Below are positions 7,229 to 15,911 of a stretch of DNA of 28,161 nucleotides, piece after piece (within the stretch, counting starts at the first letter, position 1; every line of letters begins with the position of its first letter). The notes under the pieces were generated by a model. The model made no database searches and was not told the origin of the DNA. It was given only the letters and a program-made list of their open reading frames with translations. The translations under genes and the position numbers were made by a program. Source of the stretch: Holophagaceae bacterium UBA1801 (GTDB lineage Bacteria; Acidobacteriota; Holophagae; Holophagales; Holophagaceae); assembly GCA_002319925.1 (NCBI GenBank), contig DCFP01000140.1, positions 1-28,161 on the forward strand, in the 5' to 3' direction.

Positions 7229-9073
7229 TTAGAGCACCGTCTCGCGGATGATTTCTTCGATTGTCGTGATTCCATCGATCACTTTTCGGCATCCAGACCG
7301 GCGCAGTGTAATCATGCCTTCCTTGATGGCCTGTTCGCGCAATTCGATAGCGCTGGCACCAGTCAGGATCATGTCCTTCAGTGTTTCGGACATTTCCAGA
7401 ACCTCGTAGAGGCCCACACGGCCCTTGTAACCCTTATGGCCGCAAACATCGCATCCCGCCCCCTTCATGATCGTGATTCCTCGCCGTACCTCTTCATCGG
7501 TAAAACCAACCTTCAGCAGGGCTTCTGGCGGGGGCTGATGTGGATCGGGAGCCTTGCACTTGGAGCATACGCGCCGGATCAGGCGCTGTGCGCAGATGAT
7601 GTTGACGGAAGTCGCCACCAGGAATGGTTCCACTCCCATGTTCATAAGGCGGCTGATGGTGCTGGGGGCGTCATTGGTGTGCAGCGTAGACAAGACCAAA
7701 TGGCCTGTGAGAGAGGCTTTGATCGCGATCTCAGCGGTTTCGAAATCGCGGATCTCGCCCACCAGGATGATGTTCGGATCCTGTCGCAAGAACGACCTGA
7801 GCGCAGCGGCGAAATTCAGGCCGATCTGCTCCTTCATCTGCACCTGGTTGATTCCCGCGAAGTTGAATTCCACCGGATCTTCGGCGGTCAGGATGTTCAC
7901 ATCCACCTGGTTCAATTTGGCAATTGAGGAGTAAAGGGTATTCGTTTTACCGGAACCCGTGGGACCCGTTACCAATATCATGCCGTAAGGTTTCGCGATC
8001 TGACGGTCCCACTGCTCGAGGCTTTCCGGCTCGAATCCCAGCTTCGTCAGGTCCAGCATCAGCTTGTCGGCATCCAGAAGTCTAAGGACGATCTTTTCGC
8101 CGAACAGCGTGGGTAGGACACTGACGCGATAATCGATGACCTTGGCCTGTCCACCGAGATTCACCCGCAATTTGATGCGCCCATCCTGGGGAAGCCGCTT
8201 TTCCGCAATATTCAACTTGGCCAGGATCTTCACACGGGAGGTGACCGGATCCTTTAGCTTGATGTTGGGGCGCATCACCTCCTGAAGCAGCCCGTCGATG
8301 CGGAACCGGATCCTGTAGTGTTTCTCGTAAGGCTCAATGTGGATATCAGACGCTCCCTTGCGGATCGCATCGATCAGCACCATGTTCACCAAACGCACGA
8401 CTGGGGCTTCTTCACTGCCCTTTTGTAAAGCATTGGCATTGATATTTTCTTCATCATCTTGAAGCGTTTCGTAGGTTGTATCCGTGCCCTCAAGTTCTTC
8501 CTCGAGTCCCTTGAGATCCAGAGCTTCGTCGGCAGCTTCGTCAAAAGCGGCGCGATTGAACGATGGAGCGGCCGCCTCCTGGCTGGCAGCGCGATTCTGC
8601 TGAGGTGCCCGACGCCCTTGGTCGTCTCTCAGTTTCAGGGCGCTAGAACCACCGTAGTAACGCTCTATGGCACGGACGAGACCCATCTCCGAGGAAACCA
8701 CTGGATCAATGTTGTAGCCCGTGTGGAATCGCACATCGTCCATGGCGAAGATGTCCGTGGGATCGGACATGGCCAGGGTCAGAACATTCCCGGAACGCTG
8801 CAGAGGCAGCACCTTGTGCTTGTTGGCTAATTCGGCAGGCACCAGAGCCACGACACTGGGCTCGATGGTAGGCCATTGATCAAGATCCGCTGCAGGTACC
8901 CCGTATTGCATGCCCAGGAAACTGACAATGTCTTGATCTGAACAAAAACCCTGGCGCACGACGATGCTTCCGAGCTTGCCTCCCTCCCGCCGCTGAACCT
9001 TGATGGCCTCCTCCAACTGGGCATCCGTGATCAACTGTGCCTTGACGAGCATTTCGCCGAGCTTGCTAGCCAA
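7229..9073 (-). CDS. pilB: Type IV pilus extension ATPase
   Basis: PilB powers pilus assembly. The 614 residues contain a T2SSE N-terminal domain (about 5-140), a low-complexity acidic linker (about 150-220), and the motor domain. Walker A is GPTGSGKT (370-377), the Asp box AEDPVEF (397-403), Walker B in ILVGEIRD (436-443), and His box GHLVLSTLHTN (457-467). The tetracysteine zinc site is Cys503, Cys506, Cys541 and Cys544. I chose the TTG at 9071-9073: GGAGG precedes it by 6 bases and MASKLGEMLVKA matches usual PilB N-termini. It is the first gene of pilB-pilT-pilC; no pilin or pilMNOPQ genes are in the window. Confidence 0.93.
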   Translation of the reverse strand: MASKLGEMLVKAQLITDAQLEEAIKVQRREGGKLGSIVVRQGFCSDQDIVSFLGMQYGVPAADLDQWPTIEPSVVALVPAELANKHKVLPLQRSGNVLTLAMSDPTDIFAMDDVRFHTGYNIDPVVSSEMGLVRAIERYYGGSSALKLRDDQGRRAPQQNRAASQEAAAPSFNRAAFDEAADEALDLKGLEEELEGTDTTYETLQDDEENINANALQKGSEEAPVVRLVNMVLIDAIRKGASDIHIEPYEKHYRIRFRIDGLLQEVMRPNIKLKDPVTSRVKILAKLNIAEKRLPQDGRIKLRVNLGGQAKVIDYRVSVLPTLFGEKIVLRLLDADKLMLDLTKLGFEPESLEQWDRQIAKPYGMILVTGPTGSGKTNTLYSSIAKLNQVDVNILTAEDPVEFNFAGINQVQMKEQIGLNFAAALRSFLRQDPNIILVGEIRDFETAEIAIKASLTGHLVLSTLHTNDAPSTISRLMNMGVEPFLVATSVNIICAQRLIRRVCSKCKAPDPHQPPPEALLKVGFTDEEVRRGITIMKGAGCDVCGHKGYKGRVGLYEVLEMSETLKDMILTGASAIELREQAIKEGMITLRRSGCRKVIDGITTIEEIIRETVL

Positions 9074-9310
9074 TGGTCGCCTCCAAGGGGGGGAGAAAAG
9101 TCTACCACTCCAGAACTTATCTCACATCTTATACGCTGACTTTAAAAAACCTGGAGTGACGGGAACGAGTATCCATGAACTCCCACTCGCAACATCCTTG
9201 CTGTTTCGCTTCATCCACCTTCGCACCCCAGCTTAAAATTGTCCTACCTGGCTCATGCCATTACTTTGGGTATATTCCCATTTCCGACCCTAGCCAGTTC
9301 ATTCAGGGAG

Positions 9311-9318
9311 GTTATCCT
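9311..9318 (+). promoter_or_regulatory. Candidate -10 element (GTTATCCT) at the start of the helical-protein gene
   Basis: GTTATCCT ends 7 bases before the ATG at 9326. If it is a -10 box, transcription begins at or next to the ATG, giving a leaderless mRNA. A GGGAGG at 9306-9311 is 14 bases from the ATG, too far for a normal ribosome site. The rest of the gap 9074-9325 holds only pilB leader sequence and a TATATT at 9271-9276 with no good -35. Confidence 0.4.
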
Positions 9319-9325
9319 TTGGGAC

Positions 9326-11293
9326 ATGTCCGCCTCTAAGCCAGTGAACCTTCGCCTGGACCAAGCCCGCGAGCTAATTCGGGAGAAAGGTTTATCCAGG
9401 CAAGATCTTGAATTACTCGAAGAAATCTTGCGGATCGGGGCCGGTGACCTCGATCCGATGGTGGAAACCATCCCGGCCACCTCCCCTCAGCTCGCCGAAT
9501 CGATCCACCTGAGTCGATTACGGCGCTCTTTCGGCTTGTTTTTAGCTTTTTTAAACCAGTTCTCCGACAAAAGGCTGGGGGAAGCCCGTCAGGCCATGGG
9601 TCTGGTCCTACTACATAGTCTTTCCAATCTTCAGCAGATGGCCCTGATCACCCATCACGATCTCCTGGATCAACACCAGGAGCCCGATTGGGTGGTTCAC
9701 CTCCTCGACCTTATCGCTTCCCTGCGGACCATGGCGACCTCCCTGGGGGCCGAGGACGAACCCCACCTGCAAGATCATTGGATGGCCTTCCTCCGGGAAG
9801 GGAAGGACCATTTCCGGGTCCTCTTCCAGGACCTGGGCGAACAGGGGGACGAAGGTCACACCCTGACAGTGCGCTTGAACAACCAGATGAAGTCCTTGAA
9901 CAAGTCCCTCCAGACCAATTCTGGCCGTCCTCTGGAAGCCATCCGCAAGTTGGAGGCCTTGCTCGAAAGCGCTTTACCGGACGACACGCGCATCCGGACC
10001 GAGCCCTTGTTGCTGGTCCAGCATGTCATCTCCAGCCTTCGCATGACGTTATTCCGACCCCTGGACAGAGGCGTCCATTGGCCGGCCGTGGAACAGGTAA
10101 GAGGGAGCCTTCAGTGGCTCTGGAACCACCTGGGCTGGTCCTTGCCTAGAGTCGAGGAACGGCTACTTGAGAAAGGCCTTCCCGAGGAAGTGAGGTCCCT
10201 GCTCAAACAACTGCGCCAAGAGCATCCTCCAGCGTTCAAGATTGTGGCCCGGGCCTTGGCCAGCCACTTGGCACTGCTGAGCCTGGTGGAGCGCATGGAA
10301 CCCGCGGTGAATGCCTCGATCCAGGAACGCTATGCGATGGTTCCAACCTTCTATGTTCTCGAATCCGAACTCGGACGGCTGGCCGATCGGGTCTACCACC
10401 CCCGGGTTGCCGACCATCTCCAGAAAGGGAGCGAGGAAGCCCTGCTGCTTGGCGCTTTCCTCCGCCAGGCGGTTCTTTCTCTGCTTCAGGACCAGGCGAC
10501 GATCCGCGGTCTACTCCAGCAGACTCTCGCCAATAACGATGTGGACCAGCTTGCTGCCACCCTCGACAATCTGAAAGCTCTGTTGCTGAGCCATCAGCGC
10601 CAGCTCATGGCGGACCTGGCCGGACTCTTTTCCCCGGAACTCCGACAGCGATTGTTTCCCGATTCGCCCTCCTTGACCGAAGAAGGCGATCGTTTGAGGC
10701 AACGGCTGCATCCCCTTTGGGACTACCTGGATCCAACCCTCCAGCAGATCCAGCTGCACCTGGAGTTGGAGGACTGGCCTCGGTTGGCCTTGGCCCTCGG
10801 ACAGGCCCAGAATCAAGTGGTGGCCTTCCGCCGCAGCCCAGAATTTCTCCTGATCCGCAGCCAGGACCGCCAGGAATTCGAGCGGCTCACCCAGCTGTTC
10901 ACACGGACCCTCGACGCCCCAGCGGACATCACCGCTGCCCTCCGGGATGGGGCCGAACTGGTTGGAGAACTGCTCCGCTTCCTGGATGTGTTTCTGCTTC
11001 GCATCAACGCCCGTGTCCCATTGATACGACTGGATCTCAATACCGCCCGCGAGGCCCTGAAGATTTGCGGCCAGATCCAGGAATCAGGCCCCGGATCCCC
11101 GGATCGCAATCGCTCCACGCACCGATTGATCCAGACCACCAAACCCCTCGGAGTCCGGGACCCGCAGGCATTGAACCTCCTGAAACGCTGGGTACGCGCA
11201 GAGCGAAGTGGAAAGGATGTTCAGTCGACCCTAGAGAGCCTGCGCTCGCACCTGGAACGGCTATCCACTCGCCTTGAGGCCGCCCTGAACTGA
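9326..11293 (+). CDS. Unrecognised 655-residue, mostly helical cytosolic protein
   Basis: I do not recognise a family. The reading frame is open upstream to a TTG at 9239, but the ATG at 9326 (MSASKPVNLRLDQAREL) is the more likely start. The protein is rich in Leu, Arg, Gln and Glu with few Gly or Cys, and shows many heptad-like stretches (for example DQLAATLDNLKALLLSHQRQ), suggesting a long alpha-helical or coiled-coil protein. I see no signal peptide, no membrane segment and no catalytic motif. It ends 9 bases before a diguanylate cyclase gene whose ribosome site overlaps its stop, so the two are probably co-translated. It is divergent from the pilB operon. A scaffold or regulator of c-di-GMP or pilus function is a guess from context only. 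Confidence 0.75.
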   Translation: MSASKPVNLRLDQARELIREKGLSRQDLELLEEILRIGAGDLDPMVETIPATSPQLAESIHLSRLRRSFGLFLAFLNQFSDKRLGEARQAMGLVLLHSLSNLQQMALITHHDLLDQHQEPDWVVHLLDLIASLRTMATSLGAEDEPHLQDHWMAFLREGKDHFRVLFQDLGEQGDEGHTLTVRLNNQMKSLNKSLQTNSGRPLEAIRKLEALLESALPDDTRIRTEPLLLVQHVISSLRMTLFRPLDRGVHWPAVEQVRGSLQWLWNHLGWSLPRVEERLLEKGLPEEVRSLLKQLRQEHPPAFKIVARALASHLALLSLVERMEPAVNASIQERYAMVPTFYVLESELGRLADRVYHPRVADHLQKGSEEALLLGAFLRQAVLSLLQDQATIRGLLQQTLANNDVDQLAATLDNLKALLLSHQRQLMADLAGLFSPELRQRLFPDSPSLTEEGDRLRQRLHPLWDYLDPTLQQIQLHLELEDWPRLALALGQAQNQVVAFRRSPEFLLIRSQDRQEFERLTQLFTRTLDAPADITAALRDGAELVGELLRFLDVFLLRINARVPLIRLDLNTAREALKICGQIQESGPGSPDRNRSTHRLIQTTKPLGVRDPQALNLLKRWVRAERSGKDVQSTLESLRSHLERLSTRLEAALN

Positions 11294-11302
11294 GGAGACT
11301 CC

Positions 11303-12457
11303 ATGTCTGACGTCTATTGGTGCGAGGTCCAGCCGTCGGAAAAGGCCCATCTCCTGCTGCAGGCCCTTCTCCGGTGGGGCTTTTGTGTCAAGGACGGCGC
11401 TGGTGACGGAACCCTCATCATCATTGCCGACAGGCCCGATCCAAAGTTCATTCCTCCCCTCGGCAAGGAGATTTTATGGTGGGTGGCGGATGCATCCCCC
11501 GAGGAGACGAGCGATGCACTTTCCCGCAAGCCGGGCTGGGTTGTGCGCCAGGAAAACGAACTGGAGGTTGCAAAGTCGGCCTTGGAGCACCTTCGGCAGC
11601 GAGATCTGGGCAGCGAAGGCTGGCTGAGGCAAATGCTTCACTTGGCTTCCCTGGATGAACTGATGCGGCTCATCCTGATACGAGCCATCCAGGTTTCCGG
11701 CGCAAAGCAAGGCGCCATTTGGATCCGCCAGGACAATGTATTTTTCCAGCGGTGTGGCGAAGGTTATCCGGAGGCGCCTGTCACTCTGCCTGAAGCAGCT
11801 TCTCTCGTCCGGACCGGAGACGCCTGGTGGATCTGCCCTGATCAGCAGATGGGCATCATCCGACTGAGGGAACCCAAGGGGAACGCCGTCCACTATCTGA
11901 GCTGGATCAAGGAAGTGGAAGACCTGCTGATCAATGCCTGGAACCTCGAGAAGAGCCTCGCCATGTCCTTCAAGGACGACCTCACGGTGGCCCACAACCG
12001 CAGATGCCTGGAGGTAGAACTCCCGAAAGCCGTCCGTGAGGCCGCTTCCCGCGGGGAGTCCGTTTCGCTGCTCTTCTTGGATGTGGACAATCTCAAGGCC
12101 CTCAACAGTCAATTCGGCCATCCCACAGGCAGCAAGGTTCTGACCACGGTTGCCATCGAAGCCCAGCAGATCATCCGTGCCCAGGATCGGCTGTACCGCT
12201 ACGGGGGGGACGAATTCTGCATCGTCATCCCCGGGACCTCGGCCACGGGCGCCGCCAAACTCGGAGAGCGCCTCATCCAGACCCTGCAGAATGCCCCCGT
12301 GATCATCAACAACGAACGGGTCCCCATTTCCATCAGCATCGGCATCGCCGCGTACCCAGCTCATGCGGATGGCGCCGAACATCTCCTGGAACGCGCCGAC
12401 CGGGCCCTCTTCCGGGCCAAGGAGGATGGCAAGGGGCGGGTGTCCCTGGCTACCTAG
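11303..12457 (+). CDS. Diguanylate cyclase (GGDEF) with degenerate sensory N-terminus
   Basis: The C-terminal domain (about 222-384) should make cyclic di-GMP from two GTP. The active-site loop is intact GGDEF (301-305), the metal-site motif FLDVDNLK is present (258-265), and the inhibitory I-site RAQD (292-295) lies five residues before GGDEF. The usual DxLTGLxNRR is altered to DDLTVAHNRR. The N-terminal 80 residues (IIIADRPDP...WWVADASPEE) look receiver-like but unassigned, and residues about 110-215 could be a diverged GAF domain. No membrane segment is seen. GAGGAG overlaps the upstream stop codon, indicating an operon with the 655-residue protein. Input signal unknown. Confidence 0.88.
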   Translation: MSDVYWCEVQPSEKAHLLLQALLRWGFCVKDGAGDGTLIIIADRPDPKFIPPLGKEILWWVADASPEETSDALSRKPGWVVRQENELEVAKSALEHLRQRDLGSEGWLRQMLHLASLDELMRLILIRAIQVSGAKQGAIWIRQDNVFFQRCGEGYPEAPVTLPEAASLVRTGDAWWICPDQQMGIIRLREPKGNAVHYLSWIKEVEDLLINAWNLEKSLAMSFKDDLTVAHNRRCLEVELPKAVREAASRGESVSLLFLDVDNLKALNSQFGHPTGSKVLTTVAIEAQQIIRAQDRLYRYGGDEFCIVIPGTSATGAAKLGERLIQTLQNAPVIINNERVPISISIGIAAYPAHADGAEHLLERADRALFRAKEDGKGRVSLAT

Positions 12458-12496
12458 ACAACAACCGGAAAAGCCTGCATTACTTCATCAGAGCCC

Positions 12497-13492
12497 CTAA
12501 CCGGGCGCCAGGGCCAGTCCGATTTCCAGCAGAAGTGATTCGGCAAAAGGGTTCCGCGTCAGGTGGCGCAGGGCTCCGAAGGCCAGCTCCTGAGCTTTTC
12601 CCAGGTGCAATGGCGATTGCGCGATGGATTCGATGCGGGTTCTCCAAGGCTCCAAGCGCAGAGGCCGGCCCTCTCGAAGCCTCGAAACGTCCGAGAGCAG
12701 GAGCAAGAGCAGTTCGAGGCACTGGGCCATCTGTTCGCTCTGGGCCACGGTCGCGCTCTTTTCCGGCAACAGCGGGTCACCCGCGTCACCGAAGGACTCA
12801 CCCTCGGCCAGACGCAGCCAAGCGTCCAACTGATCCACAGCTTTGGAGAACAAAGCGGGATCCAAATATCGCAAGGTTCCCGAGGACAGGGCAATCCATC
12901 GATCGAGATCCGAGTCCCCCCAACCCATGACCTGGGCGACCTCCCATGCCTCCTCGTCCCTGAGAGCCGTGAAAGGGATCCGCTCACAGCGGGATCGGAT
13001 GGTTGCCAGCATGGCCTCGGGCCGGTGGGTGATCAGCAGGAAATGAGCACCCGGAGGCGGCTCTTCGAGGGTCTTGAGCAGCATGTTCGCGGAGGCCCCA
13101 TTCAGGCGATGCGCGTCCTCCACGAGGATCCATCGATGACAGGCTGGGGGCGGCGCTTGATGGACCCACCGGATGACTCCACCTTCAACCAGATCATCCT
13201 CCCGGATCATGCCGATCTTGATGAGGCCAGCTTTTCCTTCAGGGGCGATCCGCAGGAGGTTGGGTAACTCCGTCGGAAGGGTATCGCCCTTGAAGGGCCG
13301 ACAGCCTTCGCACACCCCACAGGCATTGCGCCGAAAGCACAATTCCCGCTGGGCCAGCTCCAGGGCCACGCGCCGCTTCCCGATCCCGTCCGGGCCGGTG
13401 AAGAGCAGGGACCCGGATAGCTTGTTGCCCTGGAGGCGCTCGAGAAGGCGCTTTCGGATGGCGGTGTGCCCCTTGAGGGATGGGTCGAACAT
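12497..13492 (-). CDS. holB: DNA polymerase III delta-prime subunit (clamp-loader AAA+)
   Basis: The 331-residue protein is a clamp-loader AAA+ subunit that helps load the sliding clamp. Its P-loop is GPDGIGKR (33-40), with Arg where Ser/Thr normally sits, as expected for a subunit with weak or no ATPase. The zinc module has Cys52, Cys58, Cys61 and Cys64. LVEDAHRLNGASANMLLKTL carries the Walker B-like box and SRCERIPF the sensor and SRC motif. The start overlaps the tmk stop by one base (TGATG). The tmk-holB pairing is common in bacteria and separates this gene from dnaX. The C-terminal third is poorly conserved. Confidence 0.85.
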   Translation of the reverse strand: MFDPSLKGHTAIRKRLLERLQGNKLSGSLLFTGPDGIGKRRVALELAQRELCFRRNACGVCEGCRPFKGDTLPTELPNLLRIAPEGKAGLIKIGMIREDDLVEGGVIRWVHQAPPPACHRWILVEDAHRLNGASANMLLKTLEEPPPGAHFLLITHRPEAMLATIRSRCERIPFTALRDEEAWEVAQVMGWGDSDLDRWIALSSGTLRYLDPALFSKAVDQLDAWLRLAEGESFGDAGDPLLPEKSATVAQSEQMAQCLELLLLLLSDVSRLREGRPLRLEPWRTRIESIAQSPLHLGKAQELAFGALRHLTRNPFAESLLLEIGLALAPG

Positions 13493-14157
13493 CAGATTCC
13501 CTTGAAGCCGCGCCGGTGCAAGAATCCGGATACCGCTTGCCAGATGGCCGTTTCCACATCCTCCACCGCGCCTTGGGCCTGGATAAGGACCACACGCCCT
13601 GGATCCTTCCGCGCGATTTCGAGAAAGCGCAAACGCACTTTCTGATGGTATTCGAGAGCTTCCTGGTCGAATCGTGTCTCCTGGAAGGACGCCCCCAGAC
13701 CGCGATTCCTGGCCTCGACGCGCATCAAAGATTGGATGGGATCCATGTCCAGAATCAGTGTCAAGTCGGGCTTGAAGCCATCGAGGACCACTTCCTTGAG
13801 GTGTCCCAACTTCGCGTCGGATACGCCTTTCGCACCCTGATAGGCCCAGGAAGAATCCTCGAACCGATCCACCAGCACGAGCTTGTCTTCGGCCAGCGCG
13901 GGACGGATCACCGTGGCCACGTGCTGGGCTCTGTCCGCATAGAACAGCAGCAGCTCAGCCTCGGGGCTCCAGACTTCCCCGCTTTCGTGATGAGCCAGCA
14001 ACAAGCGCCGGAGTTCCGCACCCAGTTTCGTACCTCCGGGTTCCTTGGAAACCAGCAGGGGATATCCAGCATTATTTAGCCGTTCCGCTAGCCGCCAGAT
14101 CTGAGTGGATTTCCCCGACCCCTCCACGCCCTCCATGGTGATGAACAGCCCCGTCAA
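13492..14157 (-). CDS. tmk: Thymidylate kinase
   Basis: Tmk phosphorylates dTMP to dTDP in DNA precursor synthesis. At 221 residues it is of normal length. The P-loop is MEGVEGSGKST, the DR(Y/F/H) motif is present as VLVDRFEDSSWAYQG, and LILDMDP follows as in the family. I use the TTG at 14155-14157, because LFITMEGVEGSGKS should have a few residues before it and GGAGG lies 4 bases upstream. The next ATG (at the Met of MEGVEG) would leave no N-terminal strand. A GTTATCCT promoter-like box is about 24 bases upstream. It is co-transcribed with holB. Confidence 0.92.
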   Translation of the reverse strand: MTGLFITMEGVEGSGKSTQIWRLAERLNNAGYPLLVSKEPGGTKLGAELRRLLLAHHESGEVWSPEAELLLFYADRAQHVATVIRPALAEDKLVLVDRFEDSSWAYQGAKGVSDAKLGHLKEVVLDGFKPDLTLILDMDPIQSLMRVEARNRGLGASFQETRFDQEALEYHQKVRLRFLEIARKDPGRVVLIQAQGAVEDVETAIWQAVSGFLHRRGFKGI

Positions 14158-14180
14158 TGCTCCTCCAAACGCGATAAATC

Positions 14181-14188
14181 AGGATAAC
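14181..14188 (-). promoter_or_regulatory. Candidate -10 element of tmk-holB (GTTATCCT)
   Basis: GTTATCCT on the minus strand would give a leader of about 17 bases before the tmk TTG, including its GGAGG. A CTGTCA 15 bases upstream of TATCCT is a weak -35 candidate. Confidence 0.4.
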
Positions 14189-14268
14189 CACTGGAGACCC
14201 GTGACAGTCGGGCTGCATATTAAAGGAAATGTGCCTATGCTTGGTCTCAACCGTTCCCGGAGTTGACC

Positions 14269-15387
14269 GTGATCGAATCCGTCCACTGCCCCACTTGCTC
14301 GACCCACTATGGCCTTCGGGCTCCCAGGGTTCGGGCTGGCTTGCGCCGAGCTCTTTGTTTCCGCTGCTCGTCCATCTTCAGCATCGAGGAGGCCGTCCGG
14401 CGCCTGACCGAAAATCAGGAATCTACCGTCGCCGCCGTGGATCTGGGCATCGAGCATGGAGACCTTTTCGAACTTCACCCCATCCATGAAACCACCCCGG
14501 CGCCTGAGCCCACCGCAGTGCCCCAGACCATTGATGACGCGACCCCAAGCCTGACCCTAGGCGATCTGGAGGGAGTCGAGGAAGAAATTCTTGAAAAAAC
14601 CTTGGTGACAAATGGCGATCTGAATCATCCGGAAATGCAGGTAGCCCCGACCAGCGAAACCACAACGGCCCAGGAAGATGACCTGTCAGCAGAAGGAGGC
14701 TACCGTTCCGCCAAGGATGCCATCGCCAAACTCCTGGGCAACCTTCCGGCGCCGGAACCCAATCTGGAGCGGCGCGGAGCCAACCGCTCCAGCACGCAAA
14801 TGGATGTCGAAGCCACCTTGGACGCCCTGGAATCCACCCTTGGCGGCGTGAACACCAAGGAACTCACTCCCCCGCCAGCTCCCGCGGCGCCCGAGCTTAC
14901 GGCCTCCGAACTGGAACCGGCCAAACCCACTGCCAGCACGATGAAACTTACCCATGACGAGATTGTCACGGCCATGAAGGCCGCGTCGTTCCCTGCATCT
15001 TCCAGCGGCACTCGTCCCGCGCCGATCGCCAAGCCCACCCCGCCGATCGTTCCCGCGCCGACCCCCATCCGCGAGACACCGCTGGAGTCCGACATCAATC
15101 TGCTCAAGGTGCAAGTGGGCCAGGAAATCTACAACAATGTCTCCCTCGATCAGATCACCACCTGGATCGAGCAGGGAAGGGTCCAGGATTTCCACATGGT
15201 GGCCCGGCAATTCAGCGAGAACTGGATCGAAGCCGGGAAGGTGGCCTCGCTGAGGCCGATCTTCGAACGGATCCGCAGGCAGCAGATTCCTGCCGCCCAG
15301 CAGGCACAAGCCGTGATTGTGCCCCCGCCCAACGAAACGGCGCCCATCAAAAAGAGTCTGTTCGGCGGACTCTTCAATCGAGGTTGA
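14269..15387 (+). CDS. Zinc-ribbon protein with GYF-like C-terminal domain
   Basis: The first 45 residues form a zinc ribbon of the MJ0042 style, with Cys7/Cys10 (CPTC) and Cys30/Cys33 (CFRC). A long Pro/Thr/Ala/Glu-rich, probably disordered linker covers about 50-275. The C-terminal part (about 282-345; VGQEIYNNVSLDQ...WIEAG) resembles the GYF_2 domain, usually a protein-protein module. I chose the GTG at 14269, since GGAG lies 6 bases before it; the in-frame TTG at 14263 has no room for a ribosome site. A TATGCT at 14235-14240 may be its -10 box. The next gene begins one base after its stop. Function unknown; similar architectures are seen in delta-proteobacterial and acidobacterial proteins, as far as I recall. 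Confidence 0.75.
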   Translation: MIESVHCPTCSTHYGLRAPRVRAGLRRALCFRCSSIFSIEEAVRRLTENQESTVAAVDLGIEHGDLFELHPIHETTPAPEPTAVPQTIDDATPSLTLGDLEGVEEEILEKTLVTNGDLNHPEMQVAPTSETTTAQEDDLSAEGGYRSAKDAIAKLLGNLPAPEPNLERRGANRSSTQMDVEATLDALESTLGGVNTKELTPPPAPAAPELTASELEPAKPTASTMKLTHDEIVTAMKAASFPASSSGTRPAPIAKPTPPIVPAPTPIRETPLESDINLLKVQVGQEIYNNVSLDQITTWIEQGRVQDFHMVARQFSENWIEAGKVASLRPIFERIRRQQIPAAQQAQAVIVPPPNETAPIKKSLFGGLFNRG

Positions 15388-15388
15388 A

Positions 15389-15904
15389 ATGCTGCTAAGC
15401 CTTTTCCTGCCGATCGCCCTAGCACTCCAGACCCAAACACCCGAACCCACTCAACCCGCTCAGCCAGCGCCGACCACGACCACCGCACCGCCCGCCACTC
15501 AGCCGGCCACAGGACCCATGCTCAAGCCTTTGAGCTTCCACAGTCAGAGGTTCGACTACAAGTGGGACACCCTTCTTCCCGTCCACGTGGACGTCGACGG
15601 GCTCAAGGTGAACACTATCTTCTTCAATCGCCGCCAGATGCGCACCTGGCCACTCAAGAACGTGAACTTCGGGGTCCGGGCACAGGTGGAGGTCACCAAC
15701 ACCTCCCAGCTTGCCCGGGTGCCTCATTTTGCCGTGGCAGTCTTCGATAACGAGAATCGCCTGCTGGGCGTTGCCGGAGGCGGGACGCGGATCGGCTCAG
15801 TGAAGCCGGGAGGCACCGAGACCTTCGACTTGAACTTCACTTGGCTCAATGAACGTCTGCCGCTCGGAACGTACTACTACCTGGCCGTTGAGTTGACCGA
15901 ATAG
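15389..15904 (+). CDS. Secreted or periplasmic protein with FxLYD-like Ig-fold domain
   Basis: The ATG at 15389 begins a signal peptide (MLLSLFLPIALA, probable cleavage after ALA), followed by a Pro/Thr/Gln-rich linker (about 13-45). The remaining 125 residues look like a beta-sandwich: FGVRAQVEVTNTS, HFAVAVFDNENRLLGVAGG and IGSVKPGGTETFDLNF match the FxLYD or transglutaminase-like Ig pattern (new strand, 'D..nrll', 'kPG.t..F'). There is no lipobox Cys. It starts one base after the zinc-ribbon gene and is surely co-transcribed with it. The open frame extends upstream to 15317, but that part overlaps the preceding gene and lacks a signal peptide. Role unknown. Confidence 0.72.
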   Translation: MLLSLFLPIALALQTQTPEPTQPAQPAPTTTTAPPATQPATGPMLKPLSFHSQRFDYKWDTLLPVHVDVDGLKVNTIFFNRRQMRTWPLKNVNFGVRAQVEVTNTSQLARVPHFAVAVFDNENRLLGVAGGGTRIGSVKPGGTETFDLNFTWLNERLPLGTYYYLAVELTE

Positions 15905-15911
15905 GCGACGC

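Noticed and set aside
9239..9325. N-terminal extension of the helical protein from a TTG
   Set aside because: No ribosome site precedes the TTG at 9239, and the ATG at 9326 opens directly into the charged helical sequence. Not fully excluded.
11474..12382. 302-residue open frame antisense to the diguanylate cyclase gene
   Set aside because: It is a shadow of the GGDEF gene: the plus-strand frame has a clear GGDEF domain and ribosome site, and the antisense product has no recognisable motif.
12563..13267. 234-residue plus-strand frame antisense to holB
   Set aside because: The minus-strand frame carries the P-loop, zinc module and SRC motif; this one carries nothing recognisable.
14686..15450. 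254-residue Gly/Arg-rich antisense frame
   Set aside because: It mirrors the Pro/Ala-rich linker of the zinc-ribbon gene and has no family signature or ribosome site.
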